The position numbers and the translations under genes were made by a program. Below are positions 24,000 to 36,547 of a stretch of DNA of 64,000 nucleotides, one piece after another (positions within the stretch are counted from its first letter, which is position 1; the number at the start of each line of letters is the position of its first letter). The notes below the pieces were generated by a model, which saw nothing but the letters and a program-made list of their open reading frames with translations, was not told the origin of the DNA and did no database searches. The stretch comes from Calliopum simillimum (taxonomy: Eukaryota; Arthropoda; Insecta; Diptera; Lauxaniidae): assembly GCA_951812925.1 (NCBI GenBank), contig OX638371.1, forward strand, positions 84,205,697 through 84,269,696, read 5' to 3'.

Positions 24000-25801
24000 T
24001 ATTCAGCGAGAAGCAAAACTATCAGCATGTTTTCTTTGTGCTGCAAATAACTGCTGTAGCATCCGTTCTTATCATATAATTAAAAAGAAGTATGAACCAA
24101 ACGGAAGCTTAACCTTTCCTGTTTTAAATATGCGAACAATTATACCGAACTTCACACCATAAAAAAAGTAATGAACAAAAAACCATTTCGAAAACATTTT
24201 AACAGTTTTGCACCACTTTAACTAAAACTGGCCATAAAATCACTTTACCTTGTCAGGATTTCGAGATATCCCAACCTAAAAAAGAAAAAAAAACACGTGT
24301 TTGCTTTTTTTCAAGTTAAGTTCCAGGACGCAAGGCTTTTTTCTGCTCTATTTCATAAAGTGCACAAGAACATACTGCTCTTTCTCTTTCCACAAACTAG
24401 TGAATTAAACTTAAAACATTTCAAACAGATTTGAATTATTTTGTGAAGTTTTTAAAAATTCAAGACGATAATTTTGAGAATTACTTCGTACAAATATTCG
24501 TACTAAAGAACGCAAGAGGGAATTATTGCAGGTACCTTGGTGTATACTTATAAATTATTTCTGTGAGTTTATTTTATACGTGCATTCCCATGTTTCTATG
24601 TGCAAATTTTATGTTACAAAGTCCACCACCACCTTCCTTTATGACAATGTTCTTTCATAATACCATGGGGCCAAATTAATTAGATGCGAATGCGATAAAA
24701 ATAGAACGTGCTATTAAATATTCTGTAAGCAAAATAATATTCCATAATGTGTAATAACAATTACAGTACTCGTTCACATATCCTAAAGAGAGCCTCATTA
24801 AATTTTTATGAAGAATACGAGACATTTTTTTTTCTATTTGCGATTTTTTAGAATCAAATTAATTCCTACTTTGACAGCTAAATCATTATGTACGCCTGCC
24901 TACGCCTACGTACTTGTCATATTTATTATCAATTGAAAGTTGGCCAATAATCCATGATAATTGAAATATGGCTAAGGTAACATCTGAAGCGGCATTACTT
25001 ACTCGTAAATGCTTTTGTACCTTGTTGACGGCAAGACATTTTTATGCTAAATGCTTTTTAAATCGTTCAACAAAACAAAATAAAAAAAAGGACTCGAAGT
25101 CTTTGATGTTGAATATTTAAAAATCAATTTGTAGTGAACGTCGTCAGCTGTCATGGTTCCCAGCGCTGTAGAGTGGAGTATTTCACAATTTTATACATAG
25201 AAATGCTCACAAATATCTACAAAGTGCGCTGATGTTGAAGAACAACAAACCCAATGATTTAATGGGGGGAGTTCACAGCAAACAAGTTGAAAATTAACAA
25301 TGAATGGAACGGATGAGCTGGTTCTTCATCGAGTTCGAATTTTTAAAAGTCAGTATCACAAATTAGCATCATTAATTATACTCGTAGTATAAGGTACGTT
25401 TTAAATGAATTATATACATGTGCTATTACCAATCGCGTGAGACATTTAGTTGATTTATCCATGAACTGGCTTCAATATCTAATAATTTTTCGGCATTACC
25501 ATCTTTTTAGATATAGGACTAGCTCACGAAATTCAACTTTTTGCACAACTGAAAAAAACCATTATATTCTGAAAATATGGGTAAAAATAATTTATACGTG
25601 ACTTCCGGATTTCCTGGATCAGGCCGACATTTTTTTTAATCGGTCTTTGAAGTTTTCTATACATGTGTTGAGTCAACACACTAAATTTGAAGACCTTTAT
25701 ATCATGGTATGGAGGATGTTAAGGGAAATATTTTTGGAAGAGCCCCAAATTCCGACCTGGAGCCAAACTAGCAAAATTCAAAAATTGTTGTGCTAGAAAC
25801 A
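24000..25801. other. Intergenic, no gene recognised
   Basis: No ORF above 60 codons and no repeat of clear structure was found in this 1.8 kb. Confidence 0.5.
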
Positions 25802-25804
25802 TTA

Positions 25805-25945
25805 GGGGTTGTCCATAAACTCCGTGACGCTCCTAGGGGGGGTTCGAGCAAGCGTCACGCTTGGTGTATTTTATGTATTTTTTATATGAAGTTACCGTCA
25901 CATAGGGGGGGGGGGGGGAGCGTCACGGAGTTTATGGACAGCCCC
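25805..25945. mobile_element. Short MITE with TTA duplication
   Basis: The inverted ends GGGGTTGTCCATAAACTCCG and the complement of GGGGCTGTCCATAAACTCCG extend through TGACGCTCC. Both are flanked by TTA (25802-25804, 25946-25948), which fits PIF/Harbinger. A run of about 14 G lies inside. Length is 141 bp. Confidence 0.8.
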
Positions 25946-26989
25946 TTATGAACTTTCTGAAACAGCAATCAGAAAGTAGTTTAACACAACCGCATTTATA
26001 GATTTTTTTTTTACAATTTTATTAAACCTTAATATGATGGAAAACACCAAGTCAAGACTTTTTCCCATACATTTTTGTATGAAAAAGTAATCTCGCGAGC
26101 GGCACGCTATTTTGCAAGCTTTTGAAATTTTTATTTTTTATCTGATACTGGCCATTATGCTCCTTCTTAAAAACAATGAACTTGGTAAATAACGGACACC
26201 CTAATGTAAATAAATACTTGTAAAATATCTATAGCTATTCAAAGTAAAATTCTTAGTCCAATAGAACTACAATATAATAACTATCTTGCAGTTATTATTC
26301 ATCATTTGTAGTGACACTGATTAGTTAAAATTTAATTAAAAGTGGTATTTGCTTAGTTAACTTGCAAAACCCAAGAAGGTGCTGCCCACGTATCCTTTTG
26401 TTTGTGCGTCCTATCTTTACTGAATTCAACTACTGCATGAAGAAATATTTATGTACAATATGGTAAGAGTATAAATGTATTTGTATCTGTGACCAAAAAC
26501 TACTATGTACTTAGAACAATAGGAAAATAATTTTCAATTGAATCTGCTATTGAAACGTGACATAAATGTGCAGCAGGTGATTTTTGTACATACATTCGCT
26601 ATTCGTTCTACCAATGCACCAATAGGCAAATTAAATAAGCTGCAAGAATATATTCAATGTCTGCTTTCACTCTCTTTTCTTCCAAAATTAATGTTTTTTT
26701 TTTTGCTGATGAGGGGTGAAAAAGCATTTGCGCTCTCCCGATCGTCACCGGTGCCCGTCGTTTTCGACTCTCCTAAACGTACTACCAACTAAAACACCTC
26801 CACTCTATCAGGAATACCTTCCCTCTGGGAACCGTTTTAGGCATTGCATCAGAGGGGTACCCTTTAAGGCATTTAATGCCATCACTTCATTCCCAAAAAA
26901 AAAAGCAAATCGTTTTTTTTTTGGAGTTTCTCCCGCAAACGGATCAGTAACGGATCCGTAAGATTTGAACCGTCTGGCATACTGGGATA

Positions 26990-28260
26990 GGCCGGGTCAA
27001 ATTTTTTTGCTGCAAAGAGTATAGCAACAAAATAATCTACGAAAAATTCTAAAAAACTTTGCGCAAGAAACCATGGGACAAAAATCAATATCGAGCCGCC
27101 GAAAATTGCGTTGAAGTTTCGATGTAATAGGGGAGATGTGTGTACCTTGGTCCGCTTTTCAGTTTTTCCAATGTGCTGGATTTTCCAAAAAAGTTTCTTT
27201 AGTTTTTTGATTAAGTTATATTTCTACAATGCTTGCAGCATCAAATGACGTGACAATGATATTTCTATGTCTTACCATTGAGTAGAAATATTACTTTTTC
27301 CATTCCAATCTCAAACGGTCCAAGGTACACCATGCAAGTGGTCCTTGAACTATAAAAAATAAAAGAGATTACAATGTATATAAGTAATAAATTATGAAAG
27401 AACCATTTGTTATGTAATCAAAAGTAACATTTTTTTCAATAAAAAAAAAATTTATCATAAACTTAAATTATAACACAAAAAAGTGCATTTAGAAAAAAAC
27501 CATTAATTAAACAAAAATGGTTGCAAATAAATACATTAATCACGTAAATAATAATAATAGTATTATATTGAAAGGCGATTATGGCTTCCTGGTTGCCCGT
27601 TGAAAATAGCTCTGAATAGGTCCAAGGTACACACTGACAGCATGTTTTAAAAACTGTAAGCACCCATAACATATATTAATAAAAACATCTAAAACACACT
27701 AAAAGCTTAAAACAGTAACAAAACTTCCTTCCTGATGTTGTAAAACTGAAATATCTCAACTAAGTTTCTCACAAAACTTTTCGTAGTTTACTCCAAAAAC
27801 TAATTTTTACTTTCCAAAAACACTTTCTCCGTCACTTTCCATACACGCATACAGCTAGACGGTCTGAAGTTTACTAATATCAGTCAGCGGTGTGAGTGGA
27901 AAATTCCATAGAAGATCATTATCGTACACGTGCAACTGTTGAGTGGCAACTGGCACTTGGACCGAGGTACACTTGGGCCAAGGTACACACATCTTCCCTA
28001 CTTTAAATTTTAATAAAAAATAACAAAAAATTCGAATAATTTGAATAATTTTATATGAAACAAGTAAAAAAAATTTGAATTTTTTCTTTTTCTTATTATA
28101 TTTTAAAGTAGTACATCAAAACTTCAACGCAATTTACGGCGGCTCGATATTGATTTTAGACCCATAGCTTCTTGGGCAAAGTTTTTTAGAATTTTCCATA
28201 GATTTTTTTGTTGCTATACTCTTTGCCAATTTTTTGCCTCCTGAACAAATTGACACGGCC
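26990..28260. mobile_element. Inverted-repeat DNA element in the R1-like 3' UTR
   Basis: The ends GGCCGGGTCAAA and the complement of GGCCGTGTCAATTT are both bordered by TA. The arms of about 140 bp share AAAGAGTATAGCAACAAAA and TCGATATTGA-type sequence. A second TA-flanked element (27130-27998) sits inside. Without it, the host element is about 400 bp. Confidence 0.65.
27130..27998. mobile_element. TA-flanked inverted-repeat element with GTACCTTGG phrase (element iv)
   Basis: The ends are GGGGAGATGTGTGTACCTTGG-like on the left and inverted on the right (GGGAAGATGTGTGTACCTTGG). Both are bordered by TA. The phrase GGTCCAAGGTACAC recurs at about 27316 and 27618 and twice near the right end. There is no convincing ORF over 869 bp. 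It is nested in the element at 26990-28260. Confidence 0.7.
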
Positions 28261-28523
28261 TAATATATAATAATCTGCTCCAACAATCTTTATTTTCTTT
28301 TTTAGTATAGGGGGGAAACTGGGAGAGGAAAAACCGCTTCAGGACGAGGACGAACGAGGTCCTACTGATTACGATCTCTGCCAGGACGAAAGTTATCCTG
28401 GTCTGGAACCCCTTTGGTCTCTGTCAAGAAGAACAGGGCCTAGAGTCGAGATCCCCTCCAAAGAAGAAATTTAGAGTACCAGCGGCTAAGTAAGATGATG
28501 CATAACGGCAGCGTTTTTTAATG

Positions 28524-28823
28524 TCAAAGGATTTCTTGACTTCTGGCAGCTTGGTAAGCATCAAGATATCTCTTCTTTAAGCAAAGTACGCTTTCTACAC
28601 ATCGTTCAATTAATAACCAATTTTCTTCGCTTATCAGGAAATTTGGTATGATATTTTCGACTGTAAGTGGACCAACGCGATTTTGTAACTCCTGTCTTCT
28701 CTCCCCCCAATTTTTGCAGTTGAAGAACGTATGTTCCGCATCATCGAGTTCTGCGTCGCCGTGTATGCAGTCTGGACTATCTGTTTTTGATATTATTGAT
28801 TCATAATTTCTGAAAATATCCAT
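28524..28823 (-). pseudogene. C-terminal domain of R1-like reverse transcriptase
   Basis: The open stretch of 99 residues contains CIHGDAELDDAEHTFFNC, the Cys/His zinc-knuckle-like motif that closes ORF2 of R1/I-type LINEs, and ends AYQAARSQEIL. It is the longest intact part of the dissected LINE. It lacks the reverse transcriptase and endonuclease domains. Confidence 0.75.
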
Positions 28824-28982
28824 GTCCTGATAGCAGCTGCATTATGTAATAATTTACCTCGCCAAACTTCTTGTCTAACCAGGTATTCAACTAAGGTATT
28901 AGCCGCGCTGTCCAGCGTCCAAAGGTTTCATTATGCCATCTCTCTTGCCAGCTTTGTAAGCTGTGAGCCATGATATCTGTGA

Positions 28983-29133
28983 CATTTATCACTATTTAAA
29001 AAAAAAAAAAATACAAATGTCACTACTATTCTCTTTAAGTAATTTATTTTATTGTTAATCAAGTAACCCAGGTTATAAGATATTTATTTACCCTGTTAAA
29101 AAGAGAATATTGAATAAAATTGAATTGAATTGA
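28983..29133 (+). mobile_element. Short insertion with (TTGAA)n tail
   Basis: About 150 bp separates codons that should adjoin in the R1-like ORF (…TRWKAQD and MAHSLQSW…). It contains an A run and ends in TTGAATTGAATTGAAT on the plus strand, like the simple-repeat tail of a truncated LINE. The source family is unknown, and the exact borders and duplication are unclear. Confidence 0.45.
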
Positions 29134-29230
29134 ATCTTGCGCTTTCCACCGGGTAACCAGTTGGTTCTTCTGCATCCACAGTCTTTGACGCTCCAGGAAC
29201 AGCAAGTCTATTGGTATCGTTCCGCTTATT

Positions 29231-30986
29231 ACACTAGTTTACAAATGATTAAAATTTTTTTTCCCAGCGAATGCCGTTACTCATTTTATATGGAAAATGG
29301 GCTGCTGATTCCGAAAATCGCATTTTTTTTTTTTATTTCGTGTCGTTTTCGAGATATCGGTCATTTTCGGTTTTTGGACCGAAAAAAAAAGATAGTTCCA
29401 CTTAAATACAAATATCTCAAGAACCAATGTTTATATTCAAACAAATAATATGCCATATTAAAGGTAATTAAATTACCTACAAATGATATCCACATCACTT
29501 TTTGGTTGGTTCGTTAGTTTCGATGAAATAAATTGATTTCTGAAAAAAAGAGTATATTTTTCCGAAAAAATTACAAAAATGTCTAAATCAACTGCATATT
29601 TTTACAAGAAAAAAAAATTTTAAAAATCATTTTGTATTTTTATATCATAGTCTATAAATTTGTTAGGCAAATAAAATACCATTTAAGAAAATCGATGGAA
29701 AAATGCAAAAGTTGTATACAATTCATTGATAAGTTACCAAAATGCGTTTTTCCCTATTTTTCCGTTTTTTTGTAATAAACCGTTCGAAAATTTGAAACTT
29801 TTTGTAAAAGAAATTAGAAAATCCAAAAAATTCTTAAAGAAGGCATTAAAAGGAAATACCCGTGCCTCGCCGTTTTTCTCTAGCACGTCAGATTTTTTTT
29901 TAATCGATTTTTGAAGTTTTTTAGTCCACTGTACATGAAAAAACAGAAATAACGCATTCTTGTGTTAAATCGATGAATTTAACTATATGATCCTTACATC
30001 TGAGGTGTATCATGTCTTCAGCAAACTTATGCAGGATACTACGCGGAATATTTTTGTAGACAATTTTAACCCTCTCAAACCCCCACATGTAGGTCAAAAT
30101 GACCTTCATGTGAGGGTCAAAATGACCCACATGTGAGGGTTTTAGAGGGTTAAAATTTTCTACAAAAATATTCCTCGCAGTATCCTGCATAAGTTTACTG
30201 AACGCATAATACACCTCAGATGTAAGGATCATATAGTTAAATTCATCGATTTAACACAAGAATGCGTTATTTCTGTTTTTTCATGTACAGTGGATTAAAA
30301 AACTTCAAAAATCGATTAAAAAAAAATCTGACGTGCTAGAGAAAAACTGCGAGGCACGGGTATTTCCTTTTAATGCCTTCTTTAAGAATTTTATGGATTT
30401 TTTAATTTCTTTTACAAAAAGTTTCAAATTTTCGAACGGTTTATTACAAAAAAACGGAAAAATAGGGAAAAACGCATTTTGGTAACTTATCAATGAATTG
30501 TATACAACTTTTGCATTTTTCCATCGATTTTCTTAAATGATATCTTATTTTCTTCACAAATATATAGTCTATGATACAAAAAAAAAAAAAATATTATAAA
30601 AAAGTTATGTCTTCTTGTATAAATTTGAAGTTGAATTTGATTTTTTCTTAATTTTTTCGAAAAAAAAAATTTTTTTTTTTAGAAATCAATTTATTTCACC
30701 GAAACTAACGAACCAACCAAAAAGTGATGTGGATATCATTTGTAGGTAATTTAATTACCTTTAATATGACATATTATTTGTTTAAATACAAACATTGGTT
30801 CTTGAGATATTTGTATTTTAATGGAACTATCTTTTTTTTTTGGTCCAAAAACCGAAAATGACCGATATCTCGAAAACGACACGAAATAAAAAAAAAAAAA
30901 AAAATCCGATTTTCGGTATCAGCAGCCCATTTTCCATATAAAATGAGTAACGGCATTCGCTGGGAATTTTGGCTGTAAACTAGTGT
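29231..30986. mobile_element. Fold-back element, copy B
   Basis: The inverted ends begin ACACTAGTTTACA, with CCCAGCGAATGCCGTTACTC in both arms. The arms are about 850 bp and nearly identical to those of copy C. The centre near 30110 holds AGGTCAAAATGACC and GGGTCAAAATGACCC words. It interrupts the R1-like reverse transcriptase between AAVL and ISGTIPIDLL. No transposase is encoded. Confidence 0.85.
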
Positions 30987-31700
30987 TATCAGCACCGCAG
31001 CTTGTAACAAAGTGCGGTAAGGCGACGCTACGCGTAGTGCTGCTGTTTTTTGCACCGAACTCAGGGCTTTTCGAAAGTTGTTATTTTTAATTGAGTCTGC
31101 CCATACCTCACAGCCTTATAGCAAGACTGATTGGATAGTAGCCATCAAAATCTTTCGTGTGCTCGCAGTTGGTTCACCTATGTTTGTCATTAATCTTGAC
31201 AGTGATGCTGTCGCTTGACATGCTTTAGTTGCCGCATGTTGAACCTAACACCCAGATATTTAAGCACTTTCTTCGTTATAAATGTTTCCGAGAGTGTGTT
31301 CATAGAAATTTCCAACGCTATGTACTTTTTAAAATGATTGGTATACATCGTATGCAATATTTAACGATGACTTTGAATTTCCAAAATATCAATGATTCTT
31401 GGATTTTGATATGCTGCCTTGGGCATCACGCCCAAATTTCAGATGACAACTTTTATTCTCGATTTCCGGCTTACGTCTTCTTTTATAGCTTGACCACGTA
31501 TGCTACCAGCAACTAGTCGCAGAGAGTCATTGGTTGGGGTAAGCCGGCAGTTGAAATGGTGTAGGCCCGTCATGTCATGTACAATCCATTTCGAATGATT
31601 TCTTCTAGTGTCTTTTATCTCATATCTGAGTGCTTTCAATTCCCTCCAACAATTGTCCGAATTACAGCGATCGTCTGTATTCATCCGCCTTTAAAATAAG

Positions 31701-34700
31701 AAGTTCAACCAACCGTTGTACTCAGTGCCTGATTATTGTTCTATCCTGACATTGAAAAAGTTTCGAATGAAGTAATGAATACATGACTGCTGCAGATGTA
31801 AGATGGTACACATGTATCATCATCAATGACATTAACTATGGCAAGGTTTCGTCCATCCACATCATTCGTGTGCATACTAGCAATAATTAGCTTCACCGTT
31901 GTGACCAATATCACCACTTCTGATGCAGGCGACTACGTAGTATGCAATATTGGTTTCATAAGTAGTGTACTTTGCACTTTCTCTCCCATTGTATTGTTCA
32001 CGTTGCATGAGCGCATCCTTTTTTTTTCTTTCCCACAAACAAAGTGTTTTTGTTTGTTTTTGTGTGTCTAAACGTGCACTAATCGGATTTGGATTGTTGC
32101 TGTTTATGTAATGGACAAAAGCGACTAGCATATACCATGGTGCATTCGATGATGCTCCTGTGGCTGCAGGTTACTGCGGTAAACATGGATAAACAATGAG
32201 ATCTTGGCTATCTCCTTGGTTTTACTGTGGCAATCTGGCTTATGAATAGTCTACGAGTAAACGAGAGTGGATGGCTTCAAAATTTGTTATCCTGCTTCTT
32301 ATGCAATATCGTTTGTTTCAATGAGGGATGCAAGTGCTATTGTTTTTACGTAACTTTGAGAAATTTTTGGAAAAAAGGTTTTGAATAAAAAAAAAATTTG
32401 CATAGTTTTCCAAATTAATTTTTTTTGTAATTCCAGGAGATGTGGCACCCTCAGGTGATATGGCAATATATCAATGCTTGCAGCTTTTGAAGCATTCAAA
32501 CAGTTTAATTTAGCTGCGCGAGAGACTTCGTGGTGAGTAGTTCGTTTAGCTGTAGATGTAATAATTAATGGGAGAAATGTCACCAGAACCATGTCACCCG
32601 CAGTAATGGGGTGCCATTTCTCCCTTTGCATGTTAAAGGATATTTAGGACTACAAATATGAAGCACTTGAACGTACAGTCACTCCTAAATTAAATATTTT
32701 TAAGAGCCTTTGTTTTCGTTTAAAAAAATTTGGCTTGGCATTTTTTTAATTCAAGCTCTCGAAAAGAGGCTCAAACTAAAAATTTTGAATAATAATGGTG
32801 TATAGTAATTTTTGCAAATAATTTGCTTAAATGGCATTTTTAATGTTTGTTTGTTTGAATTTTTTGGATTAACGATATTGGCAAGTGAAATTCTCCCTGC
32901 GAGCTTTCAGCAAAAATAATTTTTATTTATGTATGTATGTATGAGAACATATAAGATACACATGAATAGCAAAAATTTTTTAGTTTTCATGACCAACATG
33001 TGAAATACTCGAAACGCATTTCAACGATGCAAACTTACCATACCAACCTATCCGTATACAAATAAACACCACCTTAATGCTTCATAATTCTACTGCTTGC
33101 CACCATATTCTTACGATTATCTTAGTACATATACACTGTAAATACACTGCCAGACAAGAGTTTGGAACCAACACTTATTTCGTTTTGCAGTTCTGGAGTC
33201 AAATATAAACTTGCTTATACCGCATTCTCAATTACTTGATTAACCAGATACGATCTAATTAAGCACGAACCAGGATAATTTTTCAAATAAGAAACTTTTT
33301 GATTTGTATGTGAAATGTTAGATAGTTTTTAAAATATTTGATATTTTAACCCAAAAAACCGGCAAGTGGCATCTCCTAATTAAAAAATACTAGTTACATC
33401 ATGAGTATAAGTGAAAAAAGTGAAAGTAGGATTGTGATTCGATAAACGTCAAATGAATTGTCTGTAAAATGACAGAGCGCTGATCAAGGTAAAAGGTGTG
33501 AACGGTGATGGTTAATTATAAGGATTTTCTTATTTCATTTGGTTAATCAGGCAAATGAAATTGAGTATTAGCAGATTGAATTCATCTGTCAAAAAACCCT
33601 TCATGGTTTCTTCTGTTTTAATTCCCCTCTTGTAAATTTCTGTGTCAATTGAAGGTAAGGCTTCTCTAATGGTAATTGTCTTGAAAACTTGGTAAAATAT
33701 AATATTAAACATTTGTTTGTTACTCTTCCTGTAGTGTACTTCTCTGGTAGAAAAATAGTTCCTTATAGTGTACTGCGGAACTCACAATACTCAAATTGAA
33801 ACATATTTTAATGTTTCTTTTTTCTGGTCAGTGTATTCAAGTATTATTTTTTAAATTACAAAACTCCGAAAACTCTTCCGCTTCTTCTGCAGTGGCAATA
33901 CAGCGACACACTGATTGCACAATTTAATGTATTCCAAGCACAGAATCCAATTGAAGGTAAACACACGAAATATTCATGAAATATTAATGTGCGTCTTTGG
34001 GGCTACTTATCCTGATGCTGTTGCTGCGGCTATATGGTTACTTACAGTAGCGGCTGGTGCTGTTCGCACATAGGGACAAGTGTGTGAATCTGATGATTCA
34101 AAGGAGCTTTCGGAGATGCCAAGCTTTTATGTATGCAACCCGTAAATTGTAATTTGAAACCAAAACATTTTGAAATTTATTTTAATTAATTTCATTATAA
34201 CAAGTTGTTTTACAACTGCATTTACAAAACTACTGTAGTAGGTTAGACAAAAATTAACATAATTTAATGCCATTTCGTTGCAATTCAAATTGATTGGCCG
34301 TAGAGCTTTACATTACTAATGCGAACGGAGAAACACTATCTGAAATAGTAGGAGGAAGAGTTAATGCGGGTGGTTACAATGCAGTAATTATTATGTGCGA
34401 GCCCAGCAGGTAAAGTGACATCTCATGCACTGAGTATAATAGATATTGCTTATTCCGGTTACATTTTTATAGATACATTTTTGCAAAGAGAGCTAAATCA
34501 CGCATTGACTAATCCAATTAAAAGAATGGTCTTTACATATTGGGAGGCCCAGTGATCTTCTCAGAATCTTTATCAACTCGATGCAGCCTGATATCAATAC
34601 GGTTCAAGCATAATTAAGCCTTTATTGCTGATTTATAATCTCAATTGCCGATTCGACTAGAAGATGAAGATGATAACAGAATTGGGGAATGAGAAGGAAA

Positions 34701-35555
34701 GGGAGAAGAACTAATGGGAAAATACAAAGACAAATGGTATTTTGTAGGATCAGTAATAGCGGCGTATGAGAAGAGAAAGATAATAGGAATAAATATAATG
34801 AGTAGAAAACAATCACCTTAGCTTAGTGTTGTTAATGATATAGAAGACACAGATATTCATTTCCATTGCGAGTGTTCAGCGTTTAAGCTTGGATGTAGAA
34901 CGAACTTTGATCAATTAAATTTTGAATCGCTTGGCTCAGTATCTGCAGTGTGACTTAAGTCCATATGGAAGTATGTATATACAGTATGTATGGTGGTAGC
35001 TGAGGTACTGTATATAACTAGTCGAAAAAAACATTTCAGATATATGACCTCTTTAACTGAAAAGTAGCCCATATCGAGATATTTAAAACATATAGAAAAA
35101 AAAAGCAAATAGCTACTTATTTAGAGGTCGAAAATATTTTTTTTTTTTCGTTAAAAATCATTTTAGATAAGCTTTCAAAATGGGAGGTTTCGCAGCGAAC
35201 TTTTTTTTTGTGATGCTATCTTATGAACATCCATGTGGCTCTCTTAGACTTCTCTGGTTATAGCTCTATGTGTCCAGACAGTTAATTTTGACAACAAGGT
35301 CATCTCCCGAATTTAACCTAACCTAGATCATCCAACAAATAATTCCTAGTCTTAAAATTCCTTGTGACGGATACTGCTGGATTTGTGTAGTTCTGCTTAT
35401 ATAATTTAAAGCTCAGACTCCTTAGAACATCTTAATTCTCTGAATTTCTGCCATTTTGTCTTGACCTCACTGCTGCTTCAGGGTCCATATATTTTTTGAA
35501 CAGTTCTTAAAGGAGAAGATGATAAGCCCTTTGTATTTATATCCGTAAGAACTCG
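31701..35555. other. Intergenic, mostly unannotated
   Basis: No gene was recognised in 3.9 kb. It includes a repeat piece at 32440-32640 and a short GTATGTATGTATG microsatellite near 32930. The ORFs here are short and show no domain. Confidence 0.45.
32440..32640 (-). repeat. Dispersed repeat shared with 59115-59455
   Basis: The minus strand has GAGAAATGGCACCC, ACTAAACGAACTACT-type and GGTGCCACATC words. The same words recur at 59115-59455, partly in opposite order and orientation. The family is unknown; it may be an old DNA element. Confidence 0.5.
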
Positions 35556-35653
35556 AACAAATACACTTGGTTTGGTAACGAGCTTAAGTCGTCATTCCGA
35601 AATCGGGTTCGAAATGACGACTTAAGCTCTTTACAAAACCAAGTGTATTTGTT
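35556..35653. repeat. 98-bp hairpin (MITE-like)
   Basis: AACAAATACACTTGGTTT with GAGCTTAAGTCGTCATT is mirrored by AATGACGACTTAAGCTC and AAACCAAGTGTATTTGTT. The arms are about 42 bp with a short loop. Confidence 0.75.
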
Positions 35654-36547
35654 AGACAGCCTGTAGCATTATCTAGTGGAAGGTAAACTCCTCTAAAGTC
35701 TTCACAAAACAAATGTTTTGGAGGTGCATCATTGCTTCAGAAATCTTCAAAAAAATCTTAATTTCCTTCCAGGCAATGCACAGTGCGGCAAAATCCAAAT
35801 TTTTTGTCCAAACGTCGAATAAATTTTCAAACTAAGTGGACGTAATTCCTAAAAATTCCTAAACAATTTGGGCGAAATTGACCAACGGATACGCCCACCA
35901 ACCATATAACCTAAAAATAGTTTTGATCATTACTCTACTATTTTCAACAGATATTGTTCAAATTTAGTAAAAAAATAGTAATGATTTTCATGAAAAAATG
36001 ACGTGGTCTCATGTACACCAACCAATTTTTATCAAAAAAATAGTTTATTTTCAAATGACAAAAAAAATGTTTCCTTACAGAAGCAGCAATGTATTACTAA
36101 GCGTAACTAATGTTATGGGCAAAAGTGGTAGCTGCAACTTGGAGAAAAGATAAACAATACTACAAACTATCAAATAATGCCAAAAAATTCCTGGGTCCGA
36201 GTGGAACTTTTTTTTTTGGCGCTCTAGCTTACAGCATACTTTGTAGAAATTTTGGGTTTTTTAGAAAAACGCAACTTTAACCGTTATTTTTTTCTTCTAT
36301 GAAAGTAAGTGATACACCATAATATTCAGAAAAGAACAGAGTTAAAGGGTTATATCCGAAAAAATATTTCATTTGGCTCAACTTTAATCACAATTTTCGA
36401 AATCGAACAGTTTTCTATGTTCTGAAGCTTGTACGCTATATCGTAAACGTCGAAACTATTTTGTATGGTCGGTTAACAATATCCTGGAAAATTGTTCTTC
36501 AAAATATCTTCCTGAATTAAATTTTTTTTTTGGACTTTTGGCCAGTA

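Larger units (their letters stand above)
26693..31700 (-). mobile_element. R1-like non-LTR retrotransposon remnant, dissected by insertions
   Basis: Reading the minus strand from right to left, reverse transcriptase C-terminal pieces occur in the expected order: LSRLMTNIGEPTASTRKILM near 31170, VQKTAALRVASPYRTLLQ near 31010, SGTIPIDLLFLERQRLW at 29134-29230, SLQSWQERWHNETFGRWT near 28960, and a Cys/His domain at 28524-28823. A 3' UTR follows, with GTGTTTTAGTTGGTAGT near 26800 and a poly-A (T run near 26695-26705). Stops and frameshifts abound. Three insertions interrupt it: 29231-30986, 28983-29133 and 26990-28260. Confidence 0.75.

Noticed and set aside
29921..30232. 103-codon minus-strand ORF seen also near 42.7 kb
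   Set aside because: It is part of the fold-back centre; the same frame in two copies reflects shared DNA, not protein conservation.
31439..31684. 81-codon minus-strand ORF near the R1-like LINE
   Set aside because: It has no clear reverse transcriptase motif; it may be decayed LINE sequence but is not supported as a gene.
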